DNA of 64,000 bases, taken from contig NZ_CP022382.1 of the NCBI RefSeq assembly GCF_002302565.1, positions 2,325,001 to 2,389,000 of the forward strand, in the 5' to 3' direction. The stretch is from Capnocytophaga canimorsus. GTDB taxonomy: Bacteria; Bacteroidota; Bacteroidia; Flavobacteriales; Flavobacteriaceae. A program made the translations under genes and the position numbers. The notes below the pieces were generated by a model. It searched no databases. It saw only the letters and a list, made by a program, of their open reading frames with translations, and was not told the DNA's origin. Shown here piece after piece: positions 17,116-26,811 of the stretch (positions are counted from its first letter, which is position 1; each line of letters begins with the position of its first letter).

Positions 17116-18279
17116 ATGCCTAAAATTTTAATCATTGAAGACGAAGCTGCCATCCGCCGAGTGTTGGCAAAAATTCTCACCGAAGAGAATAAAAATTATG
17201 AAATTGATGAAGCTATCGACGGTTTAGAGGGCATCGAAAAGATAAAAAAAGAAGATTATGACCTGATATTGTGTGATATCAAAATGCCAAAATCAGACGG
17301 TATGGAGGTACTCGAATCTGCCAAAAAAATCAAACCTGAAATTCCTATCGTGATGATTTCAGGACACGGTGATTTGGAAACAGCCGTTAATACAATGCGT
17401 TTAGGGGCTTACGATTATATATCGAAACCCCCTGATTTGAATCGATTGCTAAATACTGTTCGAAATGCCTTAGACCGCAAAGAGTTAGTTGTTGAAAATA
17501 AACGCCTTAAAAAGAAAATCGGAAAAAATTATCAAATGATAGGGCAAAGCCCTGCCTTAGAGCAAATACGCCAAATCATACAAAAAGTAGCACCAACAGA
17601 GGCAAGAGTGCTCATTACAGGTTCAAACGGTACAGGTAAAGAACTGGTGGCTCACGCCTTGCATAACCAAAGTGAACGTGCCGATGCCCCTATGATTGAA
17701 GTCAACTGCGCTGCTATTCCTTCCGAACTAATAGAAAGTGAGCTTTTTGGACATATCAAAGGCGCTTTTACTTCGGCAGTTAAAGATCGTGCTGGAAAAT
17801 TTGAAGCAGCCAATAAAGGGACTATATTTTTAGATGAAATTGGTGATATGAGCCTGTCGGCACAAGCCAAAGTATTACGCGCCTTACAAGAAAATAAAAT
17901 TGCTCGAGTAGGAAGCGATAAAGATATTGAGGTAGATGTACGGGTGGTTGCAGCTACCAATAAAGATTTGAAAAAAGAAATTGCAGAGGGGCGTTTCCGT
18001 GAAGATTTATATCATCGTTTGGCGGTAATTCTCATTAAAGTACCTGCTTTGAACGAACGTAGAGAAGATATTCCGCTTCTTATTGAACATTTCTCAAAAA
18101 AAATTGCAGAGGAACAAGGTATCAGTCCGAAAAAATTCAGCGATAAAGCAATAAAATTATTACAACAATATGATTGGACGGGGAATATCCGCGAATTGAG
18201 AAATGTTACCGAACGCCTCATCATTTTAGGAGGAAAAGAAATTTCAGAAGATGATGTTAAAGCATTTGCAGGTAAGTAA
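17116..18279 (+). CDS. Sigma-54-type AAA+ response regulator lacking a C-terminal HTH
   Basis: The 387 residues contain a receiver domain (1-120) with acidic pocket EDE at 8-10, phosphorylation site Asp54 and Lys104. The NtrC-type AAA+ domain (about 140-370) has Walker A GSNGTGKE (169-176) and Walker B GTIFLDEIGD (235-244). The sigma-54 contact loop reads GAFTSA (216-221) instead of GAFTGA. The protein ends about 10 residues after the AAA+ lid (DWTGNIRELRNVTERLIIL), so no Fis-type DNA-binding domain is present. No histidine kinase is adjacent. The next gene starts 2 bases after the stop. Confidence 0.88.
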   Translation: MPKILIIEDEAAIRRVLAKILTEENKNYEIDEAIDGLEGIEKIKKEDYDLILCDIKMPKSDGMEVLESAKKIKPEIPIVMISGHGDLETAVNTMRLGAYDYISKPPDLNRLLNTVRNALDRKELVVENKRLKKKIGKNYQMIGQSPALEQIRQIIQKVAPTEARVLITGSNGTGKELVAHALHNQSERADAPMIEVNCAAIPSELIESELFGHIKGAFTSAVKDRAGKFEAANKGTIFLDEIGDMSLSAQAKVLRALQENKIARVGSDKDIEVDVRVVAATNKDLKKEIAEGRFREDLYHRLAVILIKVPALNERREDIPLLIEHFSKKIAEEQGISPKKFSDKAIKLLQQYDWTGNIRELRNVTERLIILGGKEISEDDVKAFAGK

Positions 18280-18281
18280 TT

Positions 18282-18926
18282 ATGAGAAAAAGAGGACTCA
18301 AATTTCTACGCTGGGGCATCGGATTTTTCATTGTAGTGTTGCTCTTGGTTGTGGGTAGCTACCAATATATCGAATGGCATACTCAAGGCACTACATACGA
18401 CCATATTTCTGAAGTACCGCACAATAAAGTAGGGGTGGTTCTTGGCACTTCTCCTTATCTGAAAAGTGGGGCTGCCAATCCTTATTTTCAATATCGGATT
18501 GATGCTGCCGTGGCTTTATTCAACGCTCAAAAGATTGATTTTATCTTAGTTAGTGGTGATAATGCTACGGTACAATACAATGAACCTAAGGCTTTTAAGA
18601 AAGCTTTAATCAACAAAGGGATTCCTAAAGAGAAAATTTTCTTGGATTATGCTGGATTTAGGACTTTGGATTCAATGATTCGAGCTTATGAAGTATTCGG
18701 ACAAGAAAAATTTACCGTAATTTCCCAAAAATTTCACAACCAAAGGGCTGTTTTTATCGCACGTCAAAAAAATATACAAGCCGTTGGATTTAACGCCACA
18801 GACTTGCCTTCGCATTTAGGAATTAAAACGCAAATTCGGGAGTATTTAGCGCGAACTAAAGTATTTTTTGATTTGATTTTTTCAGTTCAGCCCAAATTTT
18901 TAGGAGAAAAGATTGAAATTAAATAA
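18282..18926 (+). CDS. SanA/YdcF-like DUF218 membrane protein
   Basis: The 214 residues have one N-terminal membrane helix (about 10-28) and a soluble DUF218 domain. The motifs GVVLGTSPYLKSG, NPYFQYRIDAAVALF, LVSGDN, YNEPKAF, LDYAGFRTLDSMIRA and FHNQRAVFIAR are typical of SanA (vancomycin-sensitivity) proteins, which affect envelope permeability. It begins 2 bases after the sigma-54-type regulator and 18 bases before gldF, so it belongs to one transcript with them. The biochemical role is not established for the family. Confidence 0.88.
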   Translation: MRKRGLKFLRWGIGFFIVVLLLVVGSYQYIEWHTQGTTYDHISEVPHNKVGVVLGTSPYLKSGAANPYFQYRIDAAVALFNAQKIDFILVSGDNATVQYNEPKAFKKALINKGIPKEKIFLDYAGFRTLDSMIRAYEVFGQEKFTVISQKFHNQRAVFIARQKNIQAVGFNATDLPSHLGIKTQIREYLARTKVFFDLIFSVQPKFLGEKIEIK

Positions 18927-18944
18927 CTTATTTACCTAAAAACT

Positions 18945-19664
18945 ATGTTCGCTTTATGTAAAAAAGAAATCCGTTATTTTTTTACTTCGCCCATTGGGTG
19001 GACAGTTGTAGCCATATCGGTAATCCTCAATGGATTGTTTTTATGGATTTTACAAACAGATTACAATATTTTCAATAATGGTTTTGCTGATTTGTTACCT
19101 TTTTTCAAACTTTCATCTTGGATGTTTGTTTTTTTAATTCCTGCACTGACTATGCGTAGCATTTCAGAAGAAAAGAAAAACGGAATGTTAGGATTATTGC
19201 TGACCAAGCCGATAAGTACCATAGCCTTGGTTTTTGGAAAATATTTAGGAATTTTATTTCTGATACTAATTCTTTTAATCCCTTCATTGTTATATGTATA
19301 TATGCTTTGGCAGTTGGGCAACCCTGTTGGCAATTTAGATGTTGCTACTACCATAGGTTCATACATAGCCCTTTTTCTACTAGCCTCCACCTTTGCGGCG
19401 GTAGGTTTGTGGGCTTCGGCGGTAAGTAACAACCAAATTGTATCATTTGTAATCGCTACATTTTTATGTTTTTTCTTGTTTTTTGGGTTAGACGCTATTG
19501 TTCAAATGATTTTTCCAAATGTAATGTATGGTTTGGGCTTTCAATCTCATTTTGATGCTATTAGTCGAGGAGTGATTGATAGTCGTAATCTGCTGTATTT
19601 TATATCAGTATCTGTATTTTTTATTATCATCACTTCACTTTTTATAAAATCGTATAAAAGATGA
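18945..19664 (+). CDS. gldF: Gliding motility ABC transporter permease GldF
   Basis: The 239 residues have about six hydrophobic segments and an ABC-2 permease layout. The N-terminus (CKKEIRYFFTSPIGW) and SSWMFVFLIPALTMRSISEEKKNGMLGLLLTKPI are characteristic of GldF, needed with GldA and GldG for gliding in Flavobacterium. The 4-base overlap with gldG is the usual arrangement. The ATPase gldA is not in this window. Confidence 0.92.
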   Translation: MFALCKKEIRYFFTSPIGWTVVAISVILNGLFLWILQTDYNIFNNGFADLLPFFKLSSWMFVFLIPALTMRSISEEKKNGMLGLLLTKPISTIALVFGKYLGILFLILILLIPSLLYVYMLWQLGNPVGNLDVATTIGSYIALFLLASTFAAVGLWASAVSNNQIVSFVIATFLCFFLFFGLDAIVQMIFPNVMYGLGFQSHFDAISRGVIDSRNLLYFISVSVFFIIITSLFIKSYKR

Positions 19665-21334
19665 AAAATACTAAGGATTTAGCCGTACAAGCCATTTTTG
19701 CCTTTTTAGGACTTTTAGCTATCAATCTGTTAGCCAATTTCTTCTTTTTCAGATGGGATATTACAGAAGATAAACGCTATACGCTTTCTGAAACTTCTCG
19801 CCGGACCCTAAAAAAGATAGAAACTCCTATTCTCATTGAAGTACTTTTGAAAGGTGACATTCCGCCTACATTCAAAAAACTTCAAACCGAAACAATGCAA
19901 CTGTTGGAAGAATACGTTTCAGAAAATAATCACATCCGTGTACAATTTATCAATCCGTTAGAAGGAGAATCTAATCCTGAACAAACCCTCAATGAGCTAA
20001 CTCAAATGGGGCTTACCCCATTGCAAATCACACAATCAGAGGCAGGTAAATCTTCCATTGCTCATATTTTCCCGTGGGCGATTATCAACGATGGAATTCA
20101 CACAGAAAAAGTCGCACTTTTTACCAACAGTATTGGGGCAACCGACCAAGAACAAGTACAACGTTCGGTACAGCGTTTGGAATATAATTTTACCGATGCA
20201 CTGCACAAACTCACCCTTGAAAAACAAAAGAAAATAGCGGTTTTAAAAAGTAATGGCACTCTGGAAGATCTCTATATTGCTGATTTTTTGAAAACGGCTG
20301 GAAATTATTATCGTATTGCTCCTTTTTCTTTGGATTCGGTGGCGGTAAACCCCGAAAAAACACTACAACAGCTCAATGAATTTGATTTGTTATTGATTGC
20401 AAAGCCTACCCAGCCTTTTACCGATGTCCAAAAGCAAGTTGTTGATCAATTTATTATGCAAGGCGGAAAAACGCTTTGGATGGTGGAACAAGTAAATATT
20501 GGTATAGAAGACTTATACAATGCTCAAGGAACAGCTATGGCAATGCCTGTAGATTTGAATTTAGGTGATATGTTTTTTCAATACGGATTTCGGTTAAACT
20601 ACAACCTAATCAACGATTTGTATTTTACAGAAATTGTTATTGCTAGTGGTCAAGGCAACCAATCACGCTATTTACCTTTACCTTGGTTATATCACCCAAT
20701 GGTGATTTCCAAAAACAATCATCTCATCAATAAAAACCTCGATGCCACACGTTTACAATTTGCCAATAGTATTGACACTTTACAAAACGGTATTCAAAAA
20801 ACCATTTTACTTAGTAGCTCAGCTCTATCGAAAGTTGAGGGCACTCCTCGAGAAATCAGTTTGAAAATTGATCCTAAGAAGATGGATAAAGCAGGTTATA
20901 ACCAAGGAAACTTTCCTGTATCAGTACTTTTGGAAGGGCAATTTAATTCGGTTTACAAAAATCGAATTCCTCCCATTGAAATGAAAGACCAAAAAGAAGT
21001 TAGTTCTTACACCAAAATGATGGTGATTTCAGATGGTGATTTTATTAAAAATGAAATTGCCTCCAATACCCCTTTAGAATTGGGTTACGACAAATGGACG
21101 CATAAATTCTATGATAATAAATCATTCTTAATGAATGCTTTAAACTATCTTCTAGATGAAAATGATTTGCTTACCTTACGTAACAAAAAGGTACAACTTG
21201 CTTTTTTAGATAAATCCAAAATAGAAGACAACCAAAAGGCTTGGCAACTAAAAAGTATCTTATTGCCTTTGCTTATTGTGTTAATATTATCGTTTTTAGT
21301 TAAAATCTATCACAAAAAAACATATTCAAGGTAA
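19661..21334 (+). CDS. gldG: Gliding motility ABC transporter auxiliary protein GldG
   Basis: The 557 residues have an N-terminal membrane helix (about 10-30), the conserved FFRWDITEDKRYTLSETSRRTL, a large extracytoplasmic domain of the ABC-type uncharacterised family (about 40-500), and a C-terminal membrane helix (about 530-550). This is the GldG architecture. It overlaps gldF by ATGA and is surely co-translated. It is followed by dnaN with its own promoter. Confidence 0.92.
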   Translation: MKNTKDLAVQAIFAFLGLLAINLLANFFFFRWDITEDKRYTLSETSRRTLKKIETPILIEVLLKGDIPPTFKKLQTETMQLLEEYVSENNHIRVQFINPLEGESNPEQTLNELTQMGLTPLQITQSEAGKSSIAHIFPWAIINDGIHTEKVALFTNSIGATDQEQVQRSVQRLEYNFTDALHKLTLEKQKKIAVLKSNGTLEDLYIADFLKTAGNYYRIAPFSLDSVAVNPEKTLQQLNEFDLLLIAKPTQPFTDVQKQVVDQFIMQGGKTLWMVEQVNIGIEDLYNAQGTAMAMPVDLNLGDMFFQYGFRLNYNLINDLYFTEIVIASGQGNQSRYLPLPWLYHPMVISKNNHLINKNLDATRLQFANSIDTLQNGIQKTILLSSSALSKVEGTPREISLKIDPKKMDKAGYNQGNFPVSVLLEGQFNSVYKNRIPPIEMKDQKEVSSYTKMMVISDGDFIKNEIASNTPLELGYDKWTHKFYDNKSFLMNALNYLLDENDLLTLRNKKVQLAFLDKSKIEDNQKAWQLKSILLPLLIVLILSFLVKIYHKKTYSR

Positions 21335-21374
21335 TTATTTTTCAAAAATATTTTTCTCTAACGTAAAATTAAAA

Positions 21375-21382
21375 TATCTTTG
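21375..21382 (+). promoter_or_regulatory. Predicted -7 box for dnaN
   Basis: TATCTTTG matches TAnnTTTG and lies about 45 bases before the dnaN start. Confidence 0.5.
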
Positions 21383-21427
21383 TCAAGTTGAAAGAGAAGT
21401 ATTAAAAAAGAAACACGCATAAATAAG

Positions 21428-22552
21428 ATGAAGTTTATTGTATCAAGTTCGTTATTACTAAAAAAATTACAAGTCATCGGTGGGGTTATCAATAATAGTA
21501 ACACAATGCCGATTCTTGACAATTTTTTGTTTGAATTGACTACCAACGCTTTAACCATTTCAGCTTCAGATTTAGAAACCACTGTAAGAGGAGTTTTGGA
21601 AGTAGAATCTGACAGTGAAGGAAGCATAGCTGTTCCTGCCAAATTATTGGTGGATATCCTTAAAACTTTTGCGGAACAACCTTTGACTTTTATCGTTAAA
21701 GACAACAACACTATTGAAATTAGTTCTACACACGGTAAATATTCCTTAGCGTATTTGAATGGTGAAGAATTTCCGAGCCCTGTAAATTTGCCTGAGGCTA
21801 ACAAGGTAAGCATTTTGGGTGATGTTTTGGCGACAGCCATACAAAAAACCATTTTCGCTGTAGGAAACGATGATTTACGCCCAGTAATGAGCGGAATTTT
21901 CTTCGAATTTAGCACTGAAGGATTAACTTTCGTAGGTACAGATGCGCATAAATTAGTCAAATATCACCGTTCAGACATTAAAGCTAACGAAACTTCGGAA
22001 TTTATTATGCCTAAAAAACCTTTGAACCTCTTGAAAGGAATTTTAGCAGGAAGTGAAAGCGAAGTAACTATTGAATATAACGAAAGTAATGCAAAGTTTT
22101 CGTTCGATAATATGGAGTTTATCTGTCGTTTGATAGATGGAAAATACCCAAATTATGATGCTGTTATTCCGAAAGAAAATCCGAATAAACTTACTATTAA
22201 TCGTACACAATTTTTAAGTTCGGCACGTCGGGTAGCGATATTCTCAAATAAAACGACACACCAAATCCGACTTAAAATTGCTGGGGCTGACCTACAAATT
22301 TCGGCAGAAGATGTAGATTATAGCAATAAGGCAGAAGAACGATTAACGTGTGATTATCAGGGTGATGATATGGAAATCGGCTTTAATTCTAGATTTTTGG
22401 TAGAAATGCTTAATAATTTAGATGCCGATGAGGTAATGCTTGAAATGTCAATGCCAAATCGGGCTGGGATTTTAACCCCCATTGATGGATTAGACCCTGG
22501 TGAAAAAGTGCTTATGTTGGCAATGCCTATTATGCTTAACAACAATATATAA
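21428..22552 (+). CDS. dnaN: DNA polymerase III beta subunit (sliding clamp)
   Basis: The 374 residues form the ring clamp that holds the replicative polymerase on DNA. The three-domain repeat structure is present. Typical segments are MPILDNFLFEL, IEISSTHGKYSLAYLNGEEFPS, DLRPVMSGIFFEF, FICRLIDGKYPNYDAVIP, and the C-terminal clamp pocket IDGLDPGEKVLMLAMPIML. The length is normal. dnaA is not adjacent, so this locus does not look like an origin. A terminator follows. Confidence 0.96.
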   Translation: MKFIVSSSLLLKKLQVIGGVINNSNTMPILDNFLFELTTNALTISASDLETTVRGVLEVESDSEGSIAVPAKLLVDILKTFAEQPLTFIVKDNNTIEISSTHGKYSLAYLNGEEFPSPVNLPEANKVSILGDVLATAIQKTIFAVGNDDLRPVMSGIFFEFSTEGLTFVGTDAHKLVKYHRSDIKANETSEFIMPKKPLNLLKGILAGSESEVTIEYNESNAKFSFDNMEFICRLIDGKYPNYDAVIPKENPNKLTINRTQFLSSARRVAIFSNKTTHQIRLKIAGADLQISAEDVDYSNKAEERLTCDYQGDDMEIGFNSRFLVEMLNNLDADEVMLEMSMPNRAGILTPIDGLDPGEKVLMLAMPIMLNNNI

Positions 22553-22579
22553 AATTAAAATTTTAAGCTAATTCATTAT

Positions 22580-22611
22580 AAAATCTCTGATTTTTGTCAG
22601 GGATTTTTTTA
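22580..22611 (+). terminator. Terminator after dnaN
   Basis: AAATCTCTGA / TCAGGGATTT stem with a loop of about 6 bases and a T run, about 28 bases after the stop. Confidence 0.8.
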
Positions 22612-22892
22612 TTTTTTAAAAAAGGTAATGTACTGAAAAAAATAGTTGGTAATTATTACATTACTCTTATTAGACCGAAGTATAGGATGTACTTTAAAAT
22701 TTACATACCTATCCCCCCCCAGCTTTGGCTCCATTGCCCCATCCTTTGTTTGAGTGGAACAATAAAGTGGGGCGAGAGTTTTCAACTTAAAAGGTGTTCT
22801 ATTAGCTTAATAATCTTAATGTTAAAGCTAAGTGGAATATAAATATGTCTCGTCCTGAAAAAATGATACAGGATTAAACAACTAAAAAATTA

Positions 22893-23732
22893 TTAATCAA
22901 GTGGTACAGTCTTACCAACTGTATCACTTTTTCTTTTATACAATTTAGGAACTAATTCCTGTTGGGTATGCATCTGTTTTGGGGTTAAAAAATGATTCGA
23001 AAAATGAGGTCTCTTTTCGTTGTATATTTTAATCACATCAGCTACCAACTTCTTTCTACATTGCAAATTTACATTAAATTTGTCAATATCATACTCTTGT
23101 TTCAAAATTCCATTGATTCTTTCCGCAATCGCATTCTCGTAAGGATCAGACTCTTGAGTCATACTACATCGGATATTATACTGATTTAAAACCTTTTGAT
23201 AATCATCTGAACAATATTGCAACCCTCTATCTGAATGATGAATTAATTCCTCTATTTTTTCCTTTTTCAAAGCGGATTTTAAGGCTTTTAAACTGGAAGT
23301 ACTAGCCAAAGAGTCCGACACATCATAGCCTACAATTTTCTTCGAATAAGCATCTGTAATCAAACTCAAATAAGCAGGATTTTCTCTGTTACCCAAGTAA
23401 GTAATGTCTGCTACCCAAAGTCGGTTAGGAGCTTTTACTTGATAATCTTTTATCAAATTAGTGTGTTTCCTAAAACGATGTAACGAGTTGGTCGTTTTAT
23501 GATAACTTCTTTTAGGAATAATAAGTAAATGATTAGCTCTTAGTATATTAAAAAATTTATCTCTACCTATTTTTAACATTTTCAATTCCTCTTTTAAAAG
23601 AGAATAAAGTTTTCTTCCGCCCATTTTGGGACTGTGTTTTCTTATTTCTGCTACCATTGCCACTACTTGTTTTGCGTTGTTTTTACGCGTATCTCTACGC
23701 TTTAAATTGCGATAATAAACCTGTCTATCCAC
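22893..23732 (-). CDS. IS3-family transposase OrfB (DDE integrase domain)
   Basis: The 279 visible residues carry the rve catalytic core. The DDE triad is Asp109 (WVADITYLG), Asp168 (IHHSDRGLQY) and Glu204 (NAIAERING), giving the D-x35-E spacing of IS3. The HTH_21 region (KMGGRKLYSLLKEEL) precedes it. The apparent GTG start at 23732 is probably not used: the same frame continues upstream as REKEQETVSFACQLFGV and joins orfA by a -1 shift at the AAAAAG run (minus strand of 23771-23776), the standard way this family makes OrfAB. All catalytic residues are intact. Confidence 0.93.
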   Translation of the reverse strand: MDRQVYYRNLKRRDTRKNNAKQVVAMVAEIRKHSPKMGGRKLYSLLKEELKMLKIGRDKFFNILRANHLLIIPKRSYHKTTNSLHRFRKHTNLIKDYQVKAPNRLWVADITYLGNRENPAYLSLITDAYSKKIVGYDVSDSLASTSSLKALKSALKKEKIEELIHHSDRGLQYCSDDYQKVLNQYNIRCSMTQESDPYENAIAERINGILKQEYDIDKFNVNLQCRKKLVADVIKIYNEKRPHFSNHFLTPKQMHTQQELVPKLYKRKSDTVGKTVPLD

Positions 23733-23755
23733 CCCGAACAGCTGACAGGCAAAAC

Positions 23756-24226
23756 TTACTGTTTCTTGTTCTTTTTCTCGGAAAGTTTCGATAGTTCGGG
23801 GGGTGAGTTTTTTAGTTCGTGTATTTTATTTTTTTCAATAGGACTCACTGAATGTTTCACATTTCGTATATCAATTTGATATTCTTGTTGGGCAAGGTCA
23901 ATCATCATATCGAAAATAATTGATTTCTTATCCGATACATAGGCTTGTCTTTCGAGCAGTGCTTTTTGTTTTTTTAGGAGTTTTACTTCTGCTTCAAGCT
24001 CCATTATCCTTTGTTCTGGTGATTTAGGCATATTTGATGGGGTTTGATTTTCCCAGTCAAAGTTACCAAATTTTCTCAACCAATTCATAACTGTACTTCG
24101 TGACTGAATGCCATATTTTTTACAGGCACCACAGGTCGATAAGCTGCCTGATTCAATCTCTTTTACAATATTGAGTTTAAAACTCATACTGTAATCTCGT
24201 TGAGTGCGTTTTACATATTTATCCAT
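23756..24226 (-). CDS. IS3-family transposase OrfA
   Basis: The 156 residues have an N-terminal helix-turn-helix (YSMSFKLNIVKEIESGSLST, TVMNWLRKFG) followed by a leucine-rich helix (QRIMELEAEVKLLKKQKALLERQ), which is the OrfA layout for binding the terminal repeats. It ends with a lysine-rich tail over an AAAAAG run, where a -1 shift would lead into orfB. Confidence 0.92.
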   Translation of the reverse strand: MDKYVKRTQRDYSMSFKLNIVKEIESGSLSTCGACKKYGIQSRSTVMNWLRKFGNFDWENQTPSNMPKSPEQRIMELEAEVKLLKKQKALLERQAYVSDKKSIIFDMMIDLAQQEYQIDIRNVKHSVSPIEKNKIHELKNSPPELSKLSEKKNKKQ

Positions 24227-24344
24227 AATAACGATTTTTTTTGTATCGATATTTCAGGATAAGACAATAAGAATATAAAAAACGGCTTGTTTTTTTTAAA
24301 ACAAGCCGTTTTTTTCAGACTAAAATATATTTTTGATAAGATGA

Positions 24345-26489
24345 CTATTCTACCAAAGTCATTTCATCAACAATATGTTTGGCTCCAGAAAATTTATCAA
24401 TTACCCAAAGCACATAACGAATATCTACGTTGATGGTACGTTGTAGTTTCGCATCAAAAATAACGTCTCCAGCCATCGCTTCAATGTTACCATCAAAAGC
24501 CAAACCGATAAGTTCTCCTTTTCCATTCATTACCGGCGAACCTGAATTTCCGCCCGTAATATCGTTATTGGTAAGGAAATTAACGTGCATTGTTCCGTCT
24601 TTATCCAAATATCTTCCAAAATCATTTTTTTCGTACATCTCGACCATACGTTTAGGCATATCGAATTCGGGGTCATTAGGTTTATATTTGGCAACCATTG
24701 ACTTGAAAGTAGTATAGTTGTTAATGCTTGCATCTGCATTACGTTCGTCATTGGGCAGGGCTTTAACTGTACCGTAAGTCAATCGTAATGTAGAGTTGGC
24801 GTCGGGGTATTGAATACGACTTACCCCAGATTTACGCATTCCTTGAACAAATTTACGATATGCTTTTTGATAGCCATCTTCAAGTGAAGTAATGCTTTCT
24901 GATTTCTGGTTGTATGCAGTCATTAACGCCTTAGAAAGTTGTGTAAGCGGGTCGTTTTCCAATATTTTTGCATCAGGATTTTCCAAAAATTGGATATACT
25001 TTTCTTTGGAAGCAAAAATACTTTTTCCAAAGGCTTCTTCTACAAATTTTTTGAAATCACCTTGATAATCAGTGTAAATTTGTTTTACATACTGCGATAC
25101 ATTTGCTGCTTTTGATGCATACAATGTAAGTCCATCTGTTAAAATGGCTTTTTCCGTAGGGATATGCATTTCGTCATAAATAGCACTGAGGTTTTTGAAG
25201 CGTTCAAGTAGGGCTGTTTGTTGCTCTTTGGGGAGTTGCTCTAAGCGTTGCAATTGTAAAGCAATGGTATTGGGTACAGTAGCAAAATTAGTAGCACGTA
25301 ATAGAGACATCAGATAATTTCGGTCTGCCGAATATTGATTCGTTTTCTCAAAATAATTCTGCATAGTGGGTAAAACCTGTGCATATTGGTCACGATTTTT
25401 CTTTCTATTGGCCCACTTAGCAAACTTTTTCTCGTATTTGCGTTTGGTTTCGGCGGTTTTATGTGCTGTGAGTGCCTCTATCATACCTTGTCTGTTTTTC
25501 CAATAATTGGCAATTTGAGCATATTTAGAAGCATACATTAAGCGGATGGCAGGGTCGGCATCCATAAACGGTTTCATAGCATCCATTGCTGTTTTTGAGG
25601 CTTCAACCCAAGCCGGATAAGCATATTTTACATTTTGATCCACCCAAAACGAAGGAACCCAACGGTTAGTACGCCCAGGATAGCCCAAAATCATTGCAAA
25701 ATCATTTTCTTTAACTCCTCCGATGTTGATTTTTAAATAATTTTCAGTCCTTAAAGGAATGTTTTCAGGTGAATATTCTGCTGCATTTCCGTTTTTGTCG
25801 GTATATACACGGAATAGAGAAAAATCACCAGTTTGGCGAGGCCATTCCCAATTGTCAGTATCTCCACCGAATTTCCCGATGCTTTCGGTTGGGGTACCTA
25901 CCAATCGAACATCTTTAAAATCTTGATAAACAAAGTAATAATATTCACTGCCTTGGAAGAAAGGACGCACGGAAACTACGTATTTTCCACCTCCGTCATT
26001 CTCTTTTTGAATTTTCGCCATTTCTCTGTTTAGCGCAGCTTCGCGTTCTTTTTCTGTCATTTGGTCGTTTACCACACCAAGCATACGCTCCGTTACATTA
26101 TCCATACGCACAAAGAAACGCACAAAAAGCGACTGAGGTTTGATTTCGTCTTTATGCGTTGCAGCCCAAAATCCGTCACGTAGGTAGTTATTTTCGGGAG
26201 AAGATACCTCCGCAATTTGCCCATAACCGCAGTGGTGATTGGTAAGTACCAAACCATCTCTGGAGATGATACTTGCTGTACAACCGCCATTAAATTGCAC
26301 GATGGCATCTTTTAAACTGTTTTTATTGATACTGTAAATTTCTTGGGCAGTGAGTTGAAGTCCCATTTTTTGCATATCTCGCTGATTGAGACGCTCAACA
26401 AACATCAAAAACCACATTCCTTCGTCGGCACGCATTATTGGTAATCCAACAAAGAACGTCATAATGAGTGTAAAAATCTTTTTCATCAT
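24345..26489 (-). CDS. S46 family dipeptidyl peptidase, DPP7-type
   Basis: The 714-residue secreted serine exopeptidase has a signal peptide of about 21 residues (IFTLIMTFFVGLPIMRA). The catalytic His is in TNHHCGYGQI (about residue 90), the Asp in FGGDTDNWEWPR (about 225), and Ser649 in TGGNSGSPVMN. The specificity position in LIGLAFDGN (about 667) is Gly, as in DPP7, rather than the Arg of DPP11, so it should release dipeptides with hydrophobic penultimate residues instead of acidic ones. This is the kind of peptidase asaccharolytic Bacteroidetes use to feed on protein, and it acts in the periplasm. It has its own start just beyond the IS3 element. Confidence 0.93.
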   Translation of the reverse strand: MMKKIFTLIMTFFVGLPIMRADEGMWFLMFVERLNQRDMQKMGLQLTAQEIYSINKNSLKDAIVQFNGGCTASIISRDGLVLTNHHCGYGQIAEVSSPENNYLRDGFWAATHKDEIKPQSLFVRFFVRMDNVTERMLGVVNDQMTEKEREAALNREMAKIQKENDGGGKYVVSVRPFFQGSEYYYFVYQDFKDVRLVGTPTESIGKFGGDTDNWEWPRQTGDFSLFRVYTDKNGNAAEYSPENIPLRTENYLKINIGGVKENDFAMILGYPGRTNRWVPSFWVDQNVKYAYPAWVEASKTAMDAMKPFMDADPAIRLMYASKYAQIANYWKNRQGMIEALTAHKTAETKRKYEKKFAKWANRKKNRDQYAQVLPTMQNYFEKTNQYSADRNYLMSLLRATNFATVPNTIALQLQRLEQLPKEQQTALLERFKNLSAIYDEMHIPTEKAILTDGLTLYASKAANVSQYVKQIYTDYQGDFKKFVEEAFGKSIFASKEKYIQFLENPDAKILENDPLTQLSKALMTAYNQKSESITSLEDGYQKAYRKFVQGMRKSGVSRIQYPDANSTLRLTYGTVKALPNDERNADASINNYTTFKSMVAKYKPNDPEFDMPKRMVEMYEKNDFGRYLDKDGTMHVNFLTNNDITGGNSGSPVMNGKGELIGLAFDGNIEAMAGDVIFDAKLQRTINVDIRYVLWVIDKFSGAKHIVDEMTLVE

Positions 26490-26811
26490 TAAAAATTAAA
26501 TTGTTATTTTATTATTGCGGCTAAAAATACGCGTATTTAAGTTTTCATTCAAAAGAACAAAGTTGTTTTATGTTTTTTTTAACATTTAAACTTTAAAATC
26601 AAACGCAAAACAAAAGTTAAAGCAATATTTTTCGCTATTTTTTTTCTGTTAAGAAACGATTTTGAGGTTCTTTTTGACTACATTTTCACAAAAACACTTT
26701 TTTATTTCAAAATATAATGTTAATTTTGAAAGCGAATTAAAGAATGTTATTCTTGTAAAATTTGTAATCAAGTTTGTTTAAGATGTAACTAAAAAGTAAA
26801 AGATAGCATTG

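Larger units (their letters stand above)
22846..24266 (-). mobile_element. Complete IS3-family insertion sequence
   Basis: The element is 1421 bases long. Its ends are inverted: left TGTCTCGTCCTGAAA... and right, read on the minus strand, TGTCTTATCCTGAAA..., with 19 of 24 bases matching. The trinucleotide ATA lies on both outer sides (22843-22845 and 24267-24269), a plausible 3-bp target duplication. Inside are overlapping orfA and orfB on the minus strand with a frameshift site. The insertion lies between dnaN and the S46 peptidase gene. A solo end of a related copy lies at about 57604-57700. Confidence 0.92.

Noticed and set aside
21358-21960. 200-codon frame on the minus strand
   Set aside because: It lies antisense within dnaN and upstream of it, with no promoter and no family motifs.
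22594-22842. 82-codon plus frame between dnaN and the IS3 element
   Set aside because: It starts inside the dnaN terminator, contains a run of eight Cs and has no recognisable protein signature; the interval looks like non-coding debris.
24345-26489. DPP11-type (Asp/Glu-specific) annotation of the S46 peptidase
   Set aside because: The specificity residue is Gly in LIGLAFDGN, as in DPP7, not the Arg expected of DPP11.
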